31,495 nt of DNA from DASPLH01 sp035627675 (GTDB lineage Bacteria > Acidobacteriota > Terriglobia > Terriglobales > Acidobacteriaceae). Where the stretch lies: positions 1-31,495 of the forward strand of contig DASPLH010000242.1 of NCBI GenBank assembly GCA_035627675.1. The letters run 5' to 3'. Below the pieces are notes generated by a model. The model had not been told where the DNA came from. It saw only the letters and a program-made list of their open reading frames with translations, and made no database searches. The first letter of the stretch is position 1, and each line of letters starts with the position of its first letter. The translations under genes and the position numbers were made by a program. Below, piece after piece: positions 26,199-31,495 of this stretch.

Positions 26199-27851
26199 GT
26201 GTTTTGCCCATCGTGTAATCACGAGAATCCGGCTGACCACCGGTTCTGTGGCTTCTGCGGAACGCCGCTGAGGGACGGAGCCGGGCAAGGACAGCGCACA
26301 CGCGAGCAGAGTGACAACTTCGATACGGATGATGAGGCCAGCTACTCTGCCGCCCAGACGCACTACCCACCTGCCGCGTACGACCAAGGCAATTCCCAGG
26401 AACTCGAAAGTTTCGAGCAACCCGCATATGACGGCTCGGATATACCTCCTGAGTTGGTGGAATATGACAAGACGGTCCCGATCATCGCCGAGGAAGGCAC
26501 GGATCGTCGCCAGGATCCTCCGGAGCATCTTCGGCGGGAGTTGCACGCTGCGCTGGATCGAATCGACGAGACTCGTCCGAACCTGACGCCGGCCTCGAGA
26601 CCCAACGGCGATCCGCACGTCATTCCCAGTCGCTCGGTGTCGGTGCTCGGGTTGAGCGACAAGGATTTCGGTCAATCGGAGCTGGGGAAGACGGAAGCTC
26701 TGGAACAGCGCCTGGATCGCGACGCGGAGCTTCCGCTGTCGAATTCGCAGAAGAATGCCTACTTCGAGTGGACGGAACCTCAGGACGGCGGCAATGTCTC
26801 CGGGCCATCGTTCCTGGGACTGAGCGGCGCGGAGAACGACGGGTACTACGAAGACGAAGAGGAGCCGAGTCACTGGCGACGCAACCTGGCCCTTGCCATC
26901 GTCCTGGGATTTGTCGCGCTCGGCATCGTCCAATGGCGTGCCATCCGCGACTTAGGGTTATGGCGGTACGCGAGAGCCGGCACGCAGGAAGTGGCGGTGC
27001 GCGGCCAGGGCGCCCCTCCCAACCCTGCGGCGGCTACCGCTCCGGACGCCGGAACACCCGGCGGTCCGGACATCAAGGTTGACCCGCTCAACTCTCGTCT
27101 GAAGCCGGCCGAAGAGCCGCCCGATAATCCCGCCGAGGCGCAGCCTCCTGCCCCGGCCGCGACGGACGGTGACGGTGCCGGTGCCGGTGCGCGGGAGGAA
27201 CAGGCGTCTGCGGAACCTGAGAAAGCCGAACAACAGACGCAGGACCACCAGCGGGACGCAACGGCGTCGGGCGAGGACGATCAGCGTGAGCAACCGGCGG
27301 TGGCGGCCGACGACGACACTGGTGCTCCGGAACCGAAGGCCGAAGAACCGGAACATCTGGCTTCGGCGCGTGATCGCGAGGCCATCCCACAGGACGAGCG
27401 CGACGAGCGTTCTGCAAAGCCAAGTGCCGCCCGGCGCGGCTTCGAAGCCGACAAGGCTGGCGAAGCCGAACTAAAGCAGGCATCCTCCGCAGGAGATCCC
27501 GAACTCGTTGCTGCGTTGTTATGGCGCGCGACGAAGAAGGGAAGCCGCGAAGCGCCCGTGCGGCTGGCCGAGATGTACATCGCCGGCCGCGGCGTTCCGC
27601 AGAACTGCGAGCAGGCTTTGATCCTTCTGCGTTCGGCAGCGGAACGGGGCACGGCACGCGCTCGAAGCAAACTGGGCGCGCTGTATGGCACCGGACAGTG
27701 CGTGCAACAGGACCGCGTGCAGGCCTATCAATGGGTGTCGCGCGCGCTGGAGGCCAATCCCAACAGCGAGTGGACGCAGCAATACCAGCGCTCTCTGTGG
27801 TCACAGATGTCGCCGGAAGAGCGCAGCCGCGTAGGAGGACAGCAGTTCTGA
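26199..27851 (+). CDS. Zinc-ribbon, single-TM protein with C-terminal Sel1-like repeats
   Basis: The 550-residue product has an N-terminal zinc ribbon C3-x2-C6 and C17-x2-C20 (FCPSCNHENPADHRFCGFCGTPL), a long polar, probably disordered stretch (about 25-225), one membrane segment (about 229-248, LALAIVLGFVALGIVQW), a second low-complexity Ala/Pro/Glu-rich region (about 270-420) and two or three Sel1/TPR-like repeats at the end (about 425-530, VRLAEMYIAGRGVPQNCEQAL and SKLGALYGTGQCVQQDRVQAY). The GTG at 26199 is chosen because GGAG lies 7 bases upstream and the zinc ribbon begins directly after it; the frame extends to 26064 without conserved sequence. The ribbon is probably cytoplasmic and the Sel1 part periplasmic. 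Its function is unknown; a strong terminator follows. Confidence 0.85.
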   Translation: MFCPSCNHENPADHRFCGFCGTPLRDGAGQGQRTREQSDNFDTDDEASYSAAQTHYPPAAYDQGNSQELESFEQPAYDGSDIPPELVEYDKTVPIIAEEGTDRRQDPPEHLRRELHAALDRIDETRPNLTPASRPNGDPHVIPSRSVSVLGLSDKDFGQSELGKTEALEQRLDRDAELPLSNSQKNAYFEWTEPQDGGNVSGPSFLGLSGAENDGYYEDEEEPSHWRRNLALAIVLGFVALGIVQWRAIRDLGLWRYARAGTQEVAVRGQGAPPNPAAATAPDAGTPGGPDIKVDPLNSRLKPAEEPPDNPAEAQPPAPAATDGDGAGAGAREEQASAEPEKAEQQTQDHQRDATASGEDDQREQPAVAADDDTGAPEPKAEEPEHLASARDREAIPQDERDERSAKPSAARRGFEADKAGEAELKQASSAGDPELVAALLWRATKKGSREAPVRLAEMYIAGRGVPQNCEQALILLRSAAERGTARARSKLGALYGTGQCVQQDRVQAYQWVSRALEANPNSEWTQQYQRSLWSQMSPEERSRVGGQQF

Positions 27852-27871
27852 CCGTTCGCAGACGCGGATCG

Positions 27872-27905
27872 GGGCTCCGTCAGGCGGAGCCCTTTTCGTT
27901 TTCTC
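27872..27905 (+). terminator. Rho-independent terminator after the Sel1-repeat gene
   Basis: GGGCTCCG (27872-27879) and CGGAGCCC (27885-27892) form a perfect 8-bp stem around TCAGG, followed by TTTTCGTTTTCTC. It lies 20 bases after the stop codon. Confidence 0.92.
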
Positions 27906-28024
27906 GTTCCTCATTCGGACACCCCGGTTCATCCTCTCCACAAACTTTGGAACCTTGCACCGTGGAGCGACATCCATTTGATTGAGAAGAAATTTCGATT
28001 CATCTTCCCGGAGGAAGCTGCAAG

Positions 28025-28639
28025 ATGGCTTTTGAAGTTCCGCCCCTGCCGTATGCGTATGAAGCGCTAGAGCCGTACATCGATTCGCAGACCATGCGTC
28101 TGCATCACGACAAGCACCACCAGGCCTACGTAGACAATTTCAACGCTGCGCTCGACAAGGCGCCGGAGCTGAAATCGAAGGACCCCGAACAGATTCTCAG
28201 AGACCTGAACTCCGTCCCCGAAGCGATTCGCACCGCCGTGCGCAACCATGGCGGCGGACACGTCAACCACGCGATGTTCTGGGCCATCATGGGTCCGAAC
28301 GCCGGGGGGCAGCCGACGGGAGCGATCGCCGACGCGATCAAGAACACCTTCGGCGATTTCGCGCAGTTCCAGGAGAAGTTCAACGACGCCGGCACGAAGC
28401 AGTTTGGCAGCGGCTGGGCGTGGCTCGTGCTCGGCAACGGCGGCCTGCAGGTGATCTCGACGCCGAACCAGGACAGCCCACTCTCGCAGGGGCTCTACCC
28501 GATCATGGGCAATGACGTGTGGGAGCACGCGTACTACCTCAAGTACCAGAACCGTCGCGCGGAGTACCTGAAGGCGTGGTGGAACGTGGTGAACTGGGCC
28601 GAGGTCAACCAGCGCTTCGAGAGAGCGCAGAAAAAGTAG
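28025..28639 (+). CDS. sodA: Superoxide dismutase, Fe/Mn family (Mn-type features)
   Basis: The 204-residue protein has the four metal ligands His27, His82, Asp164 and His168 in their family contexts (MRLHHDKHHQAYVDNFN, GGGHVNHAMFW, DVWEHAYYLKYQNRR). Gln149 in STPNQDSPL and the GGGHVNH segment match the Mn-type arrangement, where Fe enzymes place the Gln elsewhere; a cambialistic enzyme cannot be excluded. It converts superoxide to oxygen and peroxide, and lacks a signal peptide, so it is cytoplasmic. A near-ideal GGAGGA lies 9 bases before the ATG. It stands as a single gene between two terminators. Confidence 0.96.
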   Translation: MAFEVPPLPYAYEALEPYIDSQTMRLHHDKHHQAYVDNFNAALDKAPELKSKDPEQILRDLNSVPEAIRTAVRNHGGGHVNHAMFWAIMGPNAGGQPTGAIADAIKNTFGDFAQFQEKFNDAGTKQFGSGWAWLVLGNGGLQVISTPNQDSPLSQGLYPIMGNDVWEHAYYLKYQNRRAEYLKAWWNVVNWAEVNQRFERAQKK

Positions 28640-28657
28640 GGAACTCGTCGCAAAGCA

Positions 28658-28690
28658 AAGGCGCGTGCACCGGCACGCGCCTTTTCGTCT
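28658..28690 (+). terminator. Rho-independent terminator of the superoxide dismutase gene
   Basis: AAGGCGCGTGC (28658-28668) pairs with GCACGCGCCTT (28673-28683) around the loop ACCG, followed by TTCGTCTT. The stem is 11 bp and starts 18 bases after the stop codon. Confidence 0.92.
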
Positions 28691-28747
28691 TGATCCCACA
28701 TTAGCTCCGCCTTCGGCTCCGCAGATGGCGGCTGGCTACGGGCAGCT

Positions 28748-29605
28748 CTACTTCGCTGGCTGCTGAGAAGCTGGCGGGTTTTCCGCCGGTTGCTTGTCGC
28801 CCGGGGCCGATTCGATGTCCTGGCCCTCGTAGGTGATCTTCACGTTCGAGCCGAAGCGGCGATAGTTGGTGTACTTCACCACCTGGCGGATGCGGACATC
28901 GCCGGTGGAGAAGTGCAGCGTATCGTCCACTTTCGTATAGGTCGGGAACCAGTATTTTCCGTCGATCTGTTCGCGGTAGGTGGTGAATCTCGGGAACAGG
29001 TTCTCCTGGCCCTTCTTCTGGTTGATGTCGGGGACGTTCTTGCCGAAGGTCTTCACGATCTGAAAATCGCGGTCATCGACCCAGATGCGTCCTTCGAAGT
29101 AGCGCTGTCCCTTCTCGATCTTCTTCGGCTTCAGATCGAACACGTAGCAGTTCAACTCATCCTGGCGCTGCTGGCCGACGTAGCTGATGTCGTAAAGCCC
29201 CAGCTCGTCGGTGGTGACCGTAAAGGGCAGCCGCAGGCGGAGATCCTGCTCATCTTCCGGGCTGATGGAAATTCTTTGCAGGGTGGACTGCGGCGCGTAG
29301 ATCACCTTCTCGATGCGACGTCCCTTGTCGTCGAAGAGAATGTCCATCTCGGTGGCGAACTCGCCGCCGGGGGTGTCTCCATCCATCTCCTGCACCTTGA
29401 CGCTCTGCCGCCAGGTGTAATTCTCGCGTGCCCGCTTGAATTCCTGCTCCTTGGCGGCGAACCGCCGGATGATCTCGTCCGCCGAGATGCCGGTGGGAGG
29501 GGCGGGGTTCAGGTCGCCTTCGCCCTTTTGTGCCGCGAGAGGAAGCGAACACGCCAGCGACAGGGCCAGCGCGATCACGGATTGACGGAAACGCCGAATG
29601 TTCAT
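28748..29605 (-). CDS. Secreted LolA-like (outer-membrane lipoprotein-sorting-type) protein
   Basis: The product of 285 residues starts MNIRRFRQSVIALALSLACS and has a signal peptide with likely cleavage after LAAQ. The mature part is beta-rich, with repeated pairs of aromatic and charged residues (ENYTWRQSVKVQEMD, ELNCYVFDLKPKKIEKGQRYFEGRIWVDDRDFQIVKTFG, YWFPTYTKVDDTLHF), which recalls the LolA/LppX half-barrel fold seen in many acidobacterial secreted proteins. Such a protein would handle lipids or lipoproteins in the periplasm; this is an inference from the pattern. ATG 29605 is preferred to the in-frame TTG at 29617. The last 25 residues are a Pro/Gln/Ala-rich tail. No operon partner is visible. 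Confidence 0.75.
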   Translation of the reverse strand: MNIRRFRQSVIALALSLACSLPLAAQKGEGDLNPAPPTGISADEIIRRFAAKEQEFKRARENYTWRQSVKVQEMDGDTPGGEFATEMDILFDDKGRRIEKVIYAPQSTLQRISISPEDEQDLRLRLPFTVTTDELGLYDISYVGQQRQDELNCYVFDLKPKKIEKGQRYFEGRIWVDDRDFQIVKTFGKNVPDINQKKGQENLFPRFTTYREQIDGKYWFPTYTKVDDTLHFSTGDVRIRQVVKYTNYRRFGSNVKITYEGQDIESAPGDKQPAENPPASQQPAK

Positions 29606-29741
29606 AAAGGTATCCAACCCGAATCCTGACCGTTAGATGCGGAGCCCCTTCCGGGGTTTCGGAACGGCCGGACCGGCCTTAATTTGCTTGCGGGCTGCAA
29701 CTTTCCAGACCATCATAGAGGTTCCGAGTTGCAGGATTCGT

Positions 29742-31495
29742 ATGTCCTTTTCCGTGGACGCCTTAGCGCACACAATAACGCTGGGTGTGCTGGTTGGTAT
29801 CTTCGTCTCGCTTTGGCGTACGAACCGGTCGCCCCGGTTCCAGCTCTGGGTATTGGGCTGGGTACTGGTGCTGCTCCATTTCGTGACCGAGCTTCCCGCG
29901 TGGCCGCCACCTCTGGAGCGGCTCGCGACGACGGTTCAGTTTGCGACGCTTGGCATCTCCTGCCTGGCGTTCCTGCTTTCGTTCTCTGCATTCGTTGACC
30001 TGCCTCGCTGGCGTTGCAGCGTCCTCGCCGCCATCGGAGCCCCAATCACGCTGCTATCGGTTTTTCTCGGCTACGAATTGCACTTTCCGCTCGCGCAGTC
30101 GGTCGTGGGCGTCGTCACCTACGCCGTGAGCGTTGCGGTAATTGTCATCTGGCACAGGCGCTTCTCATGGTACGCCGTCGCGCTCTGCATCTTTACCGTA
30201 GGGTTGGGAGCGCTGGCCGTACTGCGTCTCATGGCGGGAGACTCGCTCGGCGGCTACTACTACGTGCTGCTGGCGTTGTGCGCCGGCTCCTGCGTGCTGA
30301 CCCTGCGCACCTACCGCCGGGCAAGTCCGGGCGTGGTGTGCGTCGCGATGGGCTTTGCGAGTTGGGCGGGCGTCTTCATGCTCCGCTTGCATGCACCGTG
30401 GCTGCTGGCGGAGATCGGCGCGGAAAGCGACCTCTGGAACGTCCCGAAGCTGGTAGTGGCCTTCGGAATGATCGTCACGATCCTTGAAGGCAGTTCCCGC
30501 GACGCGCTCGACGCCGAGGCCAACGAGCGGCATCTCAGCCGCCAGATGACGCGGTTCGCCGACCTGACCTCGCGCTTCCTGCGCGGAGCCGCTGTCGATG
30601 ACCTGTGCACGGAGATCGCACAGGCCATCACCGAGGTGAGCAACTTCGACCGCGCCGCCATCGTGCTTGCCGACGACGCTGGCCGGCTCTATATCGCAGG
30701 GCACTCCGGGCTGACACCCGATATCGAGGCGCAGTTGAAGGAAGTGATCGCGAGCACCAGGATCGCCGATCTCGAGGCGTTCTGCGCGCGCGCCCGCAAC
30801 GTTGGGAAGAACGTTTATATCTGCCCGGCAGACGCCCTGGGCGAACTCAAGCGCGTGCCCAGCACTCGCAAGTACCCCGAGCATCCGAACTGGCGGGACG
30901 GCGACGAGATGCTGGTTGCGCTGCGCTCTTCGGCCGGCAACATCGTGGGCTGCATCTCGCTGGACGATCCGAAGGACGTGAACCGCGTGACGGCCGCGCA
31001 TATGTCGGCCCTCGAGATGCTCGCCAGCGATATCGGAGTCGCGATCGAACGGGTCTCGATGCAGCGCAAAGTCATGCTGCACGAGAAGCTGGCCTCCATC
31101 GGTCAACTCGTAGGCGGCGTTGCGCACGAGTTGAACAATCCGCTGACGGTGCTCATGGGGTACACCGAGCTGATGAGCGATGCCGACACGCAGCGCCGGT
31201 TCGAGCGCGAGCTTTCCACCATGCGCCGCGAGGCCCTGCGGATGCGGGGCATCATCGACAGCCTGTTGCGGTTCGCCCGCCAGTCGAGGGTAGAGACGCG
31301 CGCGGCCAGCCTGCTCCAGGCCGTGGAACACGCCTTGCAACTCAGCGCCTACGAACTCCAGCGCAAGAACGTGGAGGTCATACGCGACCTTCCACAGGAG
31401 CTCCCGCCGGTGCAGATGGACGAAGCGCAGCTCAAGACGGTGCTGATGAACCTCATCTCCAACGCGGCCGACGCCATGCAGGCCAGCGAAAAGAA
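29742..31495 (+). CDS. Membrane sensor histidine kinase with GAF-like domain (3' end outside window)
   Basis: The frame is open from the ATG at 29742 to the last base, giving at least 584 residues. The N-terminal half (about 1-235) has six or seven hydrophobic segments like a 7TM sensor region. A GAF-like domain follows (about 275-440, LTSRFLRGAAVDDLCTEIAQ at its start and MLVALRSSAGNIVGCISLDD in the middle). The HisKA domain has phospho-acceptor His462 in VGGVAHELNNPLTVLMGYTEL, and the ATPase domain begins with the N-box MNLISNAADAMQ just before the edge. An AGGA lies a few bases upstream of the ATG. The signal is unknown; any response-regulator partner would lie beyond the window. Confidence 0.9.
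   Translation, partial: MSFSVDALAHTITLGVLVGIFVSLWRTNRSPRFQLWVLGWVLVLLHFVTELPAWPPPLERLATTVQFATLGISCLAFLLSFSAFVDLPRWRCSVLAAIGAPITLLSVFLGYELHFPLAQSVVGVVTYAVSVAVIVIWHRRFSWYAVALCIFTVGLGALAVLRLMAGDSLGGYYYVLLALCAGSCVLTLRTYRRASPGVVCVAMGFASWAGVFMLRLHAPWLLAEIGAESDLWNVPKLVVAFGMIVTILEGSSRDALDAEANERHLSRQMTRFADLTSRFLRGAAVDDLCTEIAQAITEVSNFDRAAIVLADDAGRLYIAGHSGLTPDIEAQLKEVIASTRIADLEAFCARARNVGKNVYICPADALGELKRVPSTRKYPEHPNWRDGDEMLVALRSSAGNIVGCISLDDPKDVNRVTAAHMSALEMLASDIGVAIERVSMQRKVMLHEKLASIGQLVGGVAHELNNPLTVLMGYTELMSDADTQRRFERELSTMRREALRMRGIIDSLLRFARQSRVETRAASLLQAVEHALQLSAYELQRKNVEVIRDLPQELPPVQMDEAQLKTVLMNLISNAADAMQASEK

Overview
The window is a GC-rich, gene-dense bacterial chromosome segment. Gene content, the acidobacterial look of several proteins (an NtrYX pair next to a TonB receptor, a zinc-ribbon/Sel1 protein, a LolA-like secreted protein, a 77-residue Trp/Arg-rich protein) and the kinds of short intergenic repeats suggest an Acidobacteriota of the Terriglobia/Koribacter type. 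That assignment comes from recall and inference; no database search was made. There are no rRNA or tRNA genes, phage genes, insertion-sequence transposases or CRISPR arrays. Two genes run off the edges: a secreted TPR protein at the left and a membrane histidine kinase at the right.

Layout. 1-1246 (minus): rpsT with a good promoter and terminator, then a secreted TPR protein. 1715-5700 (plus): the RNA/ribosome-maturation cluster phoH(ybeZ)-ybeY-CorC-like-era, with an unexpected terminator-like hairpin between phoH and ybeY. 5701-5899: an 8-bp-period repeat array and a 120-bp element with terminal inverted repeats. 5900-12243 (minus): a COG2231-type DNA glycosylase, an NtrY-like kinase, an NtrX-like regulator and a TonB-dependent receptor; the last three look co-transcribed. 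12452-19727 (plus): the type IV pilus motor cluster pilB-pilT-pilC followed by the pilS-pilR two-component pair. 19835-21003: a small conserved-looking protein converging on a SAM hydroxide adenosyltransferase (DUF62). 21179-22387 (minus): an orphan HlyD/MacA-type adaptor. 22620-26046 (plus): a DUF21/CBS/CorC membrane protein whose stop overlaps the start of a Dpp-type permease, then a second permease separated from it by a block of CTCTGTG-type repeats. 26199-28639 (plus): a zinc-ribbon/TM/Sel1 protein and a Mn-type superoxide dismutase, each with a terminator. 28748-29605 (minus): a secreted LolA-like protein. 29742-end (plus): a membrane/GAF histidine kinase.

How the genes work together. 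PilB and PilT power pilus extension and retraction on the PilC platform, and PilSR is the usual regulator of pilin transcription. YbeZ/YbeY/Era act together in 16S rRNA and 30S maturation. NtrYX probably senses an envelope or nutrient/redox cue and may control the receptor behind it.

No clearly new multi-gene system was found. The most interesting signals are the GAFPGA substitution in the NtrX-like regulator (GAFTGA is intact in PilR of the same window), three unrelated families of short intergenic repeats placed inside or at the ends of operons, a palindrome over a consensus -35 box upstream of pilB, and a glycosylase lacking both the catalytic lysine and the fourth Fe-S cysteine.
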